From positions 1-8,890 of the forward strand of contig UQJC01000066.1 of NCBI GenBank assembly GCA_900541335.1: DNA of 8,890 nucleotides, in the 5' to 3' direction. The notes below the pieces were generated by a model that was given only the letters and a program-made list of their open reading frames with translations, ran no database searches and had not been told where the DNA came from. Of this stretch, positions 1-6,414 are shown in pieces; position 1 is the stretch's first letter; the number at the start of each line of letters is the position of its first letter. This DNA comes from an uncultured Prevotella sp. (lineage in GTDB: Bacteria > Bacteroidota > Bacteroidia > Bacteroidales > Bacteroidaceae). The translations under genes were made by a program, and so were the position numbers.

Positions 1-296
1 TGGATGTGAAGAATACGGGAAAGGTGGCAGGCAAGGAGAGTGTCCTCCTGTTCAGCAGCGATCTCATCGCCAGTATAGTGCCTGATGGTCGTCGCCTCCG
101 TGCCTTCGACAAGATAGAGCTTCAGCCAGGTGAGACCAAGACCGTTACCTTCGATTTGAATGCCGATGATCTTGCCTTCGTAGGTTATGATGGCAAATGG
201 AGATTGGAAGAAGGTGATTTCAAGTTGATGATTGCCGACCAGAGTGCTGATATCCATTGTACTGATACTTATCTATGGAAATCTGCTAACCGATAA
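1..296 (+). CDS. Glycoside hydrolase family 3 beta-glucosidase, C-terminal end (5' partial)
   Basis: This is the last ~98 codons of a gene that begins before the window; the reading frame starts at base 3 and ends at the TAA at 294-296. The residues match the fibronectin type III-like domain (PF14310) that closes GH3 beta-glucosidases. They open with DVKNTGKVAGKE, continue with a strand ending in LLFSSDL, then RRLRAFDKIELQPGETKTV, then a WRLEEGDFKLMIADQS strand. GH3 enzymes with this domain hydrolyse terminal beta-linked glucose or xylose from plant-type oligosaccharides, usually in the periplasm of Bacteroidales. The catalytic TIM-barrel and the nucleophile Asp lie outside the window, so the substrate cannot be judged. 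A GTG inside the frame at base 6 is not a real start, because the domain clearly begins upstream. The gene is followed 25 bases later by a terminator. Confidence 0.88.
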   Translation, partial: DVKNTGKVAGKESVLLFSSDLIASIVPDGRRLRAFDKIELQPGETKTVTFDLNADDLAFVGYDGKWRLEEGDFKLMIADQSADIHCTDTYLWKSANR

Positions 297-321
297 AGTA
301 TATATAAAAGAAGAGTTTTAG

Positions 322-354
322 AAAAGAGCGTACCAATAGTGGTGCGCTCTTTTT
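322..354 (+). terminator. Rho-independent terminator of the GH3 gene
   Basis: AAAAGAGCGTACC (322-334) pairs with GGTGCGCTCTTTT (341-353) around a 6-nt loop, with a single G-T wobble. The 3' arm runs straight into a T tract (350-354). The A-rich 5' arm makes it partly bidirectional, but the only gene ending here is the GH3 gene on +. Confidence 0.85.
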
Positions 355-360
355 GTTTGC

Positions 361-445
361 TGTATGCTCGGCATGAGCATTGTCTAATGGGTGCAAGTCC
401 CGAGTAAGCCCTAATAGCGGGAATTACATAGCCAAAGGCAAGGTC
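361..445 (+). mobile_element. Probable group II intron 5'-end remnant (domain I fragment)
   Basis: The stretch has the look of the start of a bacterial group II intron. A small hairpin (ATGCTC-ggcat-GAGCAT, 364-380) is followed by the box GGGTGCAAGTCCC (389-401). Next comes a second hairpin in which GTAA-gCCC pairs with GGG-aa-TTAC (404-427), then CATAGCCAAAGGCAAGG, a phrase I know from domain I of Bacteroidales group II introns. No reverse transcriptase ORF and no domain V hairpin follow, so this would be a truncated relic. It sits ten bases after the GH3 terminator, which is where class C group II introns prefer to insert. Assignment is from memory of intron sequences; an unrelated structured RNA cannot be excluded. 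Confidence 0.5.
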
Positions 446-571
446 GTTTTCCTCCTACTCGATTCTGGGCATTTATTTTGAAACAACTATCCAATGCCCT
501 GTTTTAAGGCTGCCGACACGCTCCAAATAGCCAGTCTTTTTGAGAATAAGTAAATTAACTCGGCAATTTCA
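446..571. other. Gene-free stretch between intron-like remnant and tRNA terminator
   Basis: No credible gene lies here on either strand. The only structure seen is a 7-bp inverted repeat, GGGCATT (467-473) with AATGCCC (493-499), around a 19-nt loop and followed by TGTTTT. It could be a weak terminator or decayed mobile-element sequence; nothing in it is recognisable as an insertion-sequence end. Confidence 0.4.
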
Positions 572-617
572 TAAAAGCAAAATCCGTAAACAGCCATATA
601 TCAACTGTTTACGGATT
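572..617 (-). terminator. Terminator of tRNA-Leu
   Basis: A perfect 13-bp stem, AATCCGTAAACAG (581-593) with CTGTTTACGGATT (605-617), encloses an 11-nt loop. Read on the minus strand the stem is followed by TTGCTTTT, a usable T tract. It lies nine bases beyond the tRNA-Leu 3' end, which fits a single-tRNA transcript. Confidence 0.8.
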
Positions 618-625
618 ACCTCAAG

Positions 626-707
626 TGCGCCTGATAGGACTCGAACCTACACGTATCGCTACACCAGATCCTAAGTCTGGCGCGTCTACCAATTTCGCCA
701 CAGGCGC
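626..707 (-). tRNA. tRNA-Leu (anticodon TAG)
   Basis: The minus strand gives an 82-nt class II tRNA. The acceptor stem is GCGCCTG (707-701) paired with CAGGCGC (633-627), with discriminator A at 626. The D arm is GTGGCGAAATTGGTAGACGC. The anticodon arm is CCAGA-CTTAGGA-TCTGG, which places TAG in the anticodon position and so decodes CTN leucine codons. A long variable arm follows, then the T arm AGG-TTCGAGT-CCT. The 3' CCA is not encoded (the next bases are CTT), so it must be added enzymatically. It has its own promoter and terminator. Confidence 0.97.
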
Positions 708-717
708 TTTGCGAGTG

Positions 718-749
718 CAAAGATAAGGTTTGAAGTGGAAAAGACCAAA
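718..749 (-). promoter_or_regulatory. Bacteroidetes-type promoter of tRNA-Leu
   Basis: On the minus strand TTTG (749-746) is followed after exactly 20 nt by TATCTTTG (725-718). This matches the Bacteroidetes primary-sigma consensus TTTG-N19-21-TAnnTTTG at every fixed base. Transcription would start around 711-714, a few bases before the mature tRNA 5' end at 707. Confidence 0.8.
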
Positions 750-829
750 CAATTTAGGAAAAGGGTTCCACTAAGTGTAAGAGTACAAGAGCGCAACGCT
801 TCCCCAATGAAAGAGATGAAGGCTTTCCC

Positions 830-1801
830 CTACAACCACCCGTTCTTGATTCGCCAAAAGTACAGCCACAGGCGAAAGAAGGGATCGCGAAGGACTTCGT
901 AGGGATAGTGACGAAGGAAGGCGGCATTGTGCTTGAAAGAATAAAAGAAACGATGAACGGCACTTTTGGACAGCTGCTTGCGCGGTATACGCGAGTCGTA
1001 CTTACCGAAATTGCCCGATTGCAGGATTTCTATCAACAGGGACTTGCCTTCGTATGCGTCGGGCGGCAATAACAAATAGCGGTCGGGCATGCCGAAGAGG
1101 TATTTCATCAAGAACATCATGGCGGCGGTGAAACGCGTCATGTGCATCTGGTCTATCAACTTCAACGTACGCTGTCTGCTCTCTTCGGTTGCGGGTTGAA
1201 TCAGTACAAAGTAATAGTCCATCAACTGCCTCATCCCGATGCCTTCACCAAAGAGGTGACGGTAAATATGAAGCAGAATATAGAAGCGGTTAAACTCTAT
1301 CGTAGGCGACATCACCTCCTGCGCTCCTTCCTTTGTCAACGAAATCGCGTGGGAAAACTGCGTCTGACTTTCCTCCAGAAAATAGGCTTGCAAACGGCGG
1401 TTGTCCAACGGATCGTTCATCCACGAAGGTGTAAAATGCAGTTCCACCTCGGTCTCCTGAAAGTAAGGGAAGTGGATGTGGCAATACGTAATACTCCTTT
1501 TTGCCCCGTGGGATACAGCAAAATCGATTACCCGACGACGCACCTCGGCAAGCGACTTGTGCTGCAAGTCGCGCGGATGCAACCACACATCGATGTCACC
1601 TGGCGTGCGCAACTGCGGCTGGGGATAAAGCGAAGCCAAACTCTGACCCTTGAGTATGGCATAGTCATATCCCTGTTGCGTCAAGTAGCGGGCCACCTCT
1701 ACACACTCGGCATTGAGCTGCTCGTTGCACTGCTCGATTTGCCGGGCCATGGCATACCATTTCAACAACAAATCCTGCGGAGGCAACTGCTCTTTGGGCA
1801 A
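830..1801 (-). CDS. Nucleotidyltransferase family protein (PF14907 type), 5' frameshifted
   Basis: The 323-residue frame resembles the PF14907 (NTP_transf_5) nucleotidyltransferases that are common and functionally unassigned in Bacteroidetes. Visible hallmarks, counted from the TTG at 1801, are ILKGQS (K51), then PQLRTPGDIDVWL with the metal-binding pair D69 and D71. VELHF at 119-123 supplies a plausible third carboxylate (E120). The C-terminal part is rich in aromatic and basic residues. The TTG is not a convincing start. Family members begin with a further ~45-60 residues, and matching sequence is found just upstream in another frame (1802-1943). The nucleotidyltransferase core is intact, so a shortened protein could be made, but the gene is more likely damaged or carries a sequencing error. 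It lies downstream of parC on the same strand, perhaps co-transcribed. No substrate can be assigned. Confidence 0.7.
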   Translation of the reverse strand: MPKEQLPPQDLLLKWYAMARQIEQCNEQLNAECVEVARYLTQQGYDYAILKGQSLASLYPQPQLRTPGDIDVWLHPRDLQHKSLAEVRRRVIDFAVSHGAKRSITYCHIHFPYFQETEVELHFTPSWMNDPLDNRRLQAYFLEESQTQFSHAISLTKEGAQEVMSPTIEFNRFYILLHIYRHLFGEGIGMRQLMDYYFVLIQPATEESRQRTLKLIDQMHMTRFTAAMMFLMKYLFGMPDRYLLLPPDAYEGKSLLIEILQSGNFGKYDSRIPRKQLSKSAVHRFFYSFKHNAAFLRHYPYEVLRDPFFRLWLYFWRIKNGWL

Positions 1802-1943
1802 ATGCTTGTTGACTGGCTAACTGGTAAATGGTATGCCATGCCTCAGCCGTCGGCACAACGGGCAGTTGATCCCGGTTACCGGTTGTCACCTTCAGAAGAT
1901 CAAAGAATAACTTCCATACCGGTCGCTCTTTCTGCTGTTTCAT
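1802..1943 (-). pseudogene. N-terminal part of the nucleotidyltransferase, out of frame
   Basis: From the ATG at 1943 the frame reads MKQQKERPVWKLFFDLLKV and reaches LASQQAF at about 1800. This looks like the usual N terminus of the PF14907 proteins found downstream. Beyond that point the same frame degenerates into sequence unlike the family and stops near 1665, while the family sequence resumes in the next frame at LPKEQLPPQDLLLKWY (1801). Family members, as I recall them, carry a short segment of roughly ten residues (a Gly-rich LLGVxFxGIxxL-like stretch) exactly here that is absent. The simplest reading is therefore a small out-of-frame deletion rather than a one-base slip. The ATG is 58 bases after the parC stop codon. 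Confidence 0.55.
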
Positions 1944-2001
1944 AATAAAGGTGTATAAGGGTCGATTCTATTACTTATCTCGTTTTCCTGGATGGCGCAG
2001 A

Positions 2002-4749
2002 TTACTCCTCCTGATCATCCAGCCCGTCAAAGAGGCTGGGTTCTGGCGAAGCATCCACCTCCACAAGCTGTCTTTCGTCCGTTTCCTCCGCTACCTCTTC
2101 CGGTTCCGGGAAGCGTTGCGGTTCCAGCTCCTCGATGAGCTTCACCTCGCAAGTGGTCAGTCGTTTGCCCTTGGCCTTGTAGCTCTTGACACCGATAAAC
2201 TGCTCCACGTCTACTTCCAAGGGGTCACGGAAGCTATCTGCCCCGCCGTAGGTGAGGCGCAAACGGGGATAAACCTGATCGGTCAGCAAGACGAAACGGG
2301 ACTGCGGATTGTCGCCCAAGAAACTTTGGGGACGCGCCTGCGTCACACGCTCCAGGGTGAAACGCTTCACATAAGGGAATCCCTGTTGGTCAGCGTCAAA
2401 GAGAACGGCTGTCCACACTTTATTCTCGTCATACTTCTCCACACGGAGCAGTCCCGTCGGCTCATAGTGGTTGTTGATGTCGAAGGTCGTCGTATAGAAC
2501 TGACCGTTTTCGAGCATCACGAGTACCCGGTCGTCGGAATGGAATTCACCCAAGTAAGCACCGCGCTCATCGTAATTGAGTCGTTGCACATCGTAGTCAA
2601 ACCATACCTTCCGGCCTCCCAATGTGGATGCACCATGCGCCTTGAGCGTCACCTTGTGAACGTCTACACGCGTCAGCAGGTTGCCTCGGCTCTGACGGCC
2701 CTTGACCAGAATCTCGCCAAAGTCCTTATCAAAGCTGATGCGTTTCAGTTTCGGATTGGGGCGGAAGGTCACCTTGATGACCTCGGCCTCACCATTCGGG
2801 TTGGCACTGAAGTAAAGAATGCGACTGCCGGGCGTACCCGTAGTTACGTCGTATTCCCGGTCGTGCGTGATGGAGGTTACATTAAATCGCTTGATGTAGC
2901 AGGAGTTGGTGGCTGCATCGCGATAAACGGCATTGTAGATGGTACGCTTATCTCCCTTCTTGAACACAGCAATGTGGATAATCTCCACCTTCTTTTTCTT
3001 CTCCGCCTTCATGCGTTCGGTTTCGCCGATAAATACCTTCTCCTGCACGCGCGTCACCTTATACGTACCGTCGCGGTAGAAGATAATGACATCGTCAATC
3101 GGCGAACAGTTTTCCACAAACTCGTCCTTCTTCAAGCTGGTACCCATAAATCCGTCTTCCCGGTTGATGTAGAGCTTTTCGTTGGCTTCGATCACCTTGG
3201 TCGCTTCGATGTTGTCAAACGAACGGATTTCTGTACGGCGCGGATGCTCCGCTGCATATTTATCCCGAATCAGCGCAAACCAATTGGCAGTCACCTCGAC
3301 CATATTCTTCAAGTCACGGTCTATGCGTGCCACCTCCTCGCGCATGCGGTTCATGAGTTCATCGGCCTTATCCTTATTAAACTTCAAGATGCGTGCCATC
3401 TTGATTTCCATCAGGCGCAGGATGTCATCGCGCGTCACCTCGCGATAGAAGCCTTCCTTAAAGGGTTCCAGGCGCGACTCGATGTGTGCCACTGCCGTGT
3501 CCATGTCCTTCGCTTGCTCAAAGGCACGGTCTTTATAAATGCGCTCCTCAATAAAGATGCGTTCCAGCGAGGCGAAATGCAAACTTTCCATCAGTTCCCC
3601 CCGACGAATGAGCAATTCTTTCTCCAACAACGAGCGGGTACTGTCTACCGAACGGCGCAACACGTCACTCACGGCCAAAAACTTCGGTTTCTTATCGTCA
3701 ATGACGCAACAATTGGGCGAAATCGATATTTCGCAGTCGGTAAAGGCATAGAGCGCATCGATGGCCTTGTCCGAGGAGGTACCTGGGGCAAGATGTACCA
3801 GAATTTCTACCTCAGCGGCAGTATTGTCATCCACCTTGCGAATCTTGATCTTGCCCTTTTCATTGGCCTTGAGAATGGAGTCAATCAGCGAGGAAGTGGT
3901 CTTGCCGTAGGGAATCTCGCGAATGACCAGCGTCTTGTTGTCGAGTTTCTCAATCTTGGCACGCACCTTCACCGCTCCGCCTCGTAATCCGTCGTTGTAG
4001 CGCGACACATCGATTGAGCCACCGGTGAAAAAATCAGGATAGAGCGCAAATTTCTCCCCGTGCAGGTAGTGGATGGCGGCATCACAGAGTTCCCCAAAAT
4101 TATGGGGCAATATCTTGGCAGAAAGGCCTACGGCAATACCCTCTGCGCCCTGCGCCAACAACAGGGGAAACTTTACAGGGAGCGAGATGGGTTCTTTGTT
4201 ACGTCCGTCGTAAGACAGCTTCCACTCCGTCGTCTTAGGGTTGAACAGCACATCGAGGGCAAACTTCGAAAGTCGAGCCTCGATGTAACGGGGCGCGGCG
4301 GCTCCGTCGCCTGTAAGGATGTTACCCCAGTTACCCTGGCAGTCTACGAGGAGATTTTTCTGTCCCAACTGCACCAAAGCATCGCCAATCGAAGCATCGC
4401 CATGGGGGTGAAACTGCATGGTATGACCCACGATGTTGGCCACTTTGTTATATCGGCCATCGTCCAACCGCTTCATCGAGTGCATGATGCGACGCTGTAC
4501 GGGTTTCAGGCCGTCGCCCAAATGGGGGACGGCACGTTCCAGAATCACATACGAGGCATAATCCAAGAACCAGTTCTGATACATCCCCGTCAGTTGTAAA
4601 TTTCCCTGCGGGTCCTTTACATCCTGCGGTTTGTAGTCCGTATGGTTCTCGGTTTGTTCCTCCTGTGCTTCCGTTTCCAGGTCCGTACGGAGGGTATCCT
4701 CTGAATCGGTCGGATGGGAAGAAGTCTTGTCTTTCGTTTCGTTACTCAT
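2002..4749 (-). CDS. parC: DNA topoisomerase IV subunit A
   Basis: This 915-residue protein is the breakage-reunion subunit of topoisomerase IV. With ParE it decatenates replicated chromosomes and relaxes supercoils. The N-terminal topoisomerase domain begins near residue 53 (GMYQNWFLDYASYVILERAV). It contains DGLKPVQRRI, the quinolone-region motif FHPHGDASIGDALV (113-126), and the active-site tyrosine Y155 in AAAPRYIEARLSKFA. The C-terminal half (from about residue 540) is a GyrA_C-type beta-pinwheel, with KGRQSRGNLLTRVDVHKV as one recognisable blade. A highly acidic tail ends in LFDGLDDQEE. Length and sequence fit Bacteroidetes ParC rather than GyrA. I chose the ATG at 4749 (MSNETKD); the frame is open to a TTG at 4785, but that would add twelve unconserved residues with a weaker start. 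The nitroreductase upstream is 218 bases away, and the damaged nucleotidyltransferase follows 58 bases downstream. Confidence 0.93.
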   Translation of the reverse strand: MSNETKDKTSSHPTDSEDTLRTDLETEAQEEQTENHTDYKPQDVKDPQGNLQLTGMYQNWFLDYASYVILERAVPHLGDGLKPVQRRIMHSMKRLDDGRYNKVANIVGHTMQFHPHGDASIGDALVQLGQKNLLVDCQGNWGNILTGDGAAAPRYIEARLSKFALDVLFNPKTTEWKLSYDGRNKEPISLPVKFPLLLAQGAEGIAVGLSAKILPHNFGELCDAAIHYLHGEKFALYPDFFTGGSIDVSRYNDGLRGGAVKVRAKIEKLDNKTLVIREIPYGKTTSSLIDSILKANEKGKIKIRKVDDNTAAEVEILVHLAPGTSSDKAIDALYAFTDCEISISPNCCVIDDKKPKFLAVSDVLRRSVDSTRSLLEKELLIRRGELMESLHFASLERIFIEERIYKDRAFEQAKDMDTAVAHIESRLEPFKEGFYREVTRDDILRLMEIKMARILKFNKDKADELMNRMREEVARIDRDLKNMVEVTANWFALIRDKYAAEHPRRTEIRSFDNIEATKVIEANEKLYINREDGFMGTSLKKDEFVENCSPIDDVIIFYRDGTYKVTRVQEKVFIGETERMKAEKKKKVEIIHIAVFKKGDKRTIYNAVYRDAATNSCYIKRFNVTSITHDREYDVTTGTPGSRILYFSANPNGEAEVIKVTFRPNPKLKRISFDKDFGEILVKGRQSRGNLLTRVDVHKVTLKAHGASTLGGRKVWFDYDVQRLNYDERGAYLGEFHSDDRVLVMLENGQFYTTTFDINNHYEPTGLLRVEKYDENKVWTAVLFDADQQGFPYVKRFTLERVTQARPQSFLGDNPQSRFVLLTDQVYPRLRLTYGGADSFRDPLEVDVEQFIGVKSYKAKGKRLTTCEVKLIEELEPQRFPEPEEVAEETDERQLVEVDASPEPSLFDGLDDQEE

Positions 4750-4868
4750 CGTGGGAATAGTTGGGATTTCGTTTATGCCCGGCAAAGTTTAAACTGGCAA
4801 GCAGAACGAATCCACTTGTAAACGTTTAGCAGAAAAGGGGGGATGGGGTAAACTTTGCGATAGGCAAG

Positions 4869-4876
4869 CAAATATA
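4869..4876 (-). promoter_or_regulatory. Candidate -7 element for parC
   Basis: The minus strand reads TATATTTG (4876-4869), a perfect match to the Bacteroidetes -7 box TAnnTTTG. No TTTG is found at the expected -33 distance, where the sequence is CAGATGG-like, so the promoter is only half consensus. It would start transcription near 4865 and give a leader of about 115 nt before the parC ATG. Confidence 0.4.
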
Positions 4877-4967
4877 GTGATTTAGCGGCAGACCATCTGC
4901 GCTGCTCCCGCTTTTCAGCCATAAAATCCCCCTTTCCCGCTCACTGAAACCTGATTTTCATCCTGTC

Positions 4968-5480
4968 TCAACGCCAGGAAACCAATTCCTCCCATTCTTT
5001 GCGCTGCTTGGGCTTGGCTTCAGCCTCGGGTGCAACGTGTCCTACGGGCAACAGCACAACGGCCTCTTCGTTAGCGGGCAATTGCAACACTTCTTGGCAA
5101 CGTGCTCCATCGAAATTGCACACCCAGCAGGTTCCCAGTCCCCGTTCGGTTGCAGCCAGACAAATGTGTTCGGCGGCAATGGCCACATCGATGTCTCCAT
5201 GGTCTTTTCCGTCGCTCTTGCGTTTCCAGGAGAGGTCACGCCGCACCGTGCAGACGATGTAAAGGGGGGCTGTGCGAAACCACTCTCGGTCATAACAGGC
5301 TCGCAGCCCTTCCTTTGCTTCTTCGGAACGGACGACATAGAAATGCCACGGCTGAAAGTTTACGGCTGAAGGGGCCAGACGGGCACAGGATAACAAATAC
5401 TGAATATCGTCTTCACTTACCGCTTCGGCGGTATAACTGCGCACGGAATAACGTTGCGCTACCAGGGATTGAAAGTTCAT
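4968..5480 (-). CDS. Nitroreductase family protein (FMN-dependent)
   Basis: This is a complete 170-residue member of the nitroreductase fold (PF00881), flavoenzymes that use NAD(P)H to reduce nitro groups, quinones or related electrophiles, generally as cytoplasmic homodimers. The FMN-phosphate signature is near the N terminus as QRYSVRSY (R10, S12, R14). APSAVNFQPWHF (36-47) holds the conserved Asn and Gln-Pro-Trp. HGDIDVAIAAEHICLAATERGLGTCW is split over residues 94-119 and forms the core helix and Gly-Leu-Gly loop. The C-terminal KQRKEWEELV provides the last phosphate-contacting Arg. The start is the ATG at 5480; no strong Shine-Dalgarno or consensus promoter precedes it, which is normal for these bacteria. 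The physiological substrate cannot be read from the sequence. It sits between parC and a repeat-rich island and need not be functionally linked to either. Confidence 0.9.
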   Translation of the reverse strand: MNFQSLVAQRYSVRSYTAEAVSEDDIQYLLSCARLAPSAVNFQPWHFYVVRSEEAKEGLRACYDREWFRTAPLYIVCTVRRDLSWKRKSDGKDHGDIDVAIAAEHICLAATERGLGTCWVCNFDGARCQEVLQLPANEEAVVLLPVGHVAPEAEAKPKQRKEWEELVSWR

Positions 5481-5576
5481 ACTTTATAGTTGTGATTGTT
5501 ACGTATTCTACTCAACGTTTTCCACACGGTTTTATTACGATGAATGGGGTTAAACGATACCCAGACTCTCCAAAAA

Positions 5577-5631
5577 GGACACGGAAAAACACGGAAGCAA
5601 CCTTTTTCCGTCTGCTCCGTGTATTCCGTGG
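5577..5631. repeat. ACGGAA palindromic repeat, copy 1
   Basis: The left arm (5577-5596) has two ACGGAA words and the right arm (5606-5631) three TTCCGT or CTCCGT words, meeting at GCAACCTTT. The outermost CCACGGAA block of the left arm is missing or decayed compared with copy 2. It lies between the nitroreductase start and copy 2. Confidence 0.75.
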
Positions 5632-5647
5632 TTCATCTCTTTTACTA

Positions 5648-5710
5648 CCACGGAAGAAACGGAAAAACACGGAAGCAACCTTTTTTCCGTCTATTCCGTG
5701 TGTTCCGTGG
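5648..5710. repeat. ACGGAA palindromic repeat, copy 2
   Basis: The left arm starts CCACGGAA at 5648 and runs to 5674 with ACGGAA words every 9-10 bases. The right arm (5685-5710) ends TTCCGTGG and mirrors it with a few mismatches. The centre, GCAACCTTTTTTCC, is shared with copy 1. The two copies are direct repeats of each other and each is internally palindromic. Similar CCACGGAA-type elements are familiar from intergenic regions of Bacteroidetes, with no established function. Confidence 0.8.
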
Positions 5711-5941
5711 TTATCCTTATCACCTAAGAGAGGAACGAAGAACTCATCTGAAAACACGCAACCAAGTAAAGATTTGCACTCACTCAGCCTTCCTTGTTGA
5801 CAATCCGAGTCTGACAATCCATCGATTGACATCAGTTCTCCAACCAACCTCTTCCGCGTGCCCCACGAAAAACTTATGCAGTACAACCAGTTATTAGCAA
5901 TTATCCCGCGATGGCCTTCTGCACACGTGCATTCTACTTCC
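5711..5941. other. Gene-free stretch between the palindromes and the 42-bp array
   Basis: I see no gene with coding character, no terminator and no consensus promoter on either strand. Open frames crossing it only arise because the neighbouring arrays lack stop codons. Confidence 0.5.
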
Positions 5942-6414
5942 GATTTTCAAACAATGGTATTTCGCACGCTGCGGATTATCTCTGTTTACCAAACAATGGT
6001 GTTTCGCGCTCTGCGGATTATCTCTGTTTCGCAAACAATGGTGTTTCGCACTCAGCGGATTATCTCTGTTTACCAAACAATGGTATTCCGCGCTCAGCGG
6101 ATTATCTCTGTTTACCAAACAATGGTATTTCGCACTCTGCGGATTATATCTGTTTCCCAAACAATGGTATTTCGCGCTCTGCGGATTATCTCTGTTTACC
6201 AAACAAGGGTATTTCGCACGCTGCGGATTATATCTGTTTCCCAAACAATGGTATTTCGCGCTCTGCGGATTATATCTGTTTGCCAAACAATGGTATTTCG
6301 CACGCTGCGGATTATCTCTGTTTGCCAAACAATGGTATTCCGCGCACAGCGGATTATCTCTGTTTCCCAAACAATGGTATTCCGCACGCTGCGGATCGTA
6401 TATGTTTGAAAATC
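5942..6414. repeat. 12-bp perfect inverted repeat bounding the 42-bp array
   Basis: GATTTTCAAACA at 5942-5953 and TGTTTGAAAATC at 6403-6414 are exact reverse complements. The inner six bases belong to the first and last array units; the outer six, GATTTT and AAAATC, are unique to the two edges. The array therefore has defined, mirror-image ends. Confidence 0.8.
5948..6409. repeat. Array of eleven 42-bp tandem repeats with alternating unit types
   Basis: Eleven contiguous units of exactly 42 bp begin CAAACAATGG at 5948, 5990, 6032 and so on to 6368; one unit has AAGGG instead. There are no spacers. Each unit runs CAAACA-ATGGT-ATTTCGC, a 5-base centre, GCGGATTATCTC-TGTTT and a 2-base joint. 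The first half can pair imperfectly with the second, giving a ~17-position stem with 12 Watson-Crick and 2 G-T pairs in a typical unit. Changes concentrate in the 5-base centre and the joint. The base opening the centre alternates A, G, A, G without exception over all eleven units, so the array is built of 84-bp dimers. Because 42 is a multiple of three, several frames stay open, but none has coding character. The function is unknown. Confidence 0.9.

Noticed and set aside
626..707. tRNA-Leu as an integration site for a mobile element
   Set aside because: I found no direct repeat of its 3' end and no integrase within the window.
1142..1945. A 267-codon open frame on + opposite the nucleotidyltransferase
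   Set aside because: It is antisense to the family-matching nucleotidyltransferase frame and resembles no known protein.
1951..3987. A 678-codon open frame on the + strand opposite parC
   Set aside because: It lies wholly antisense to the well-conserved parC frame and its product has no recognisable domain; it is a by-product of parC codon use.
5948..6409. CRISPR array
   Set aside because: Units abut without unique spacers and no cas gene is nearby.
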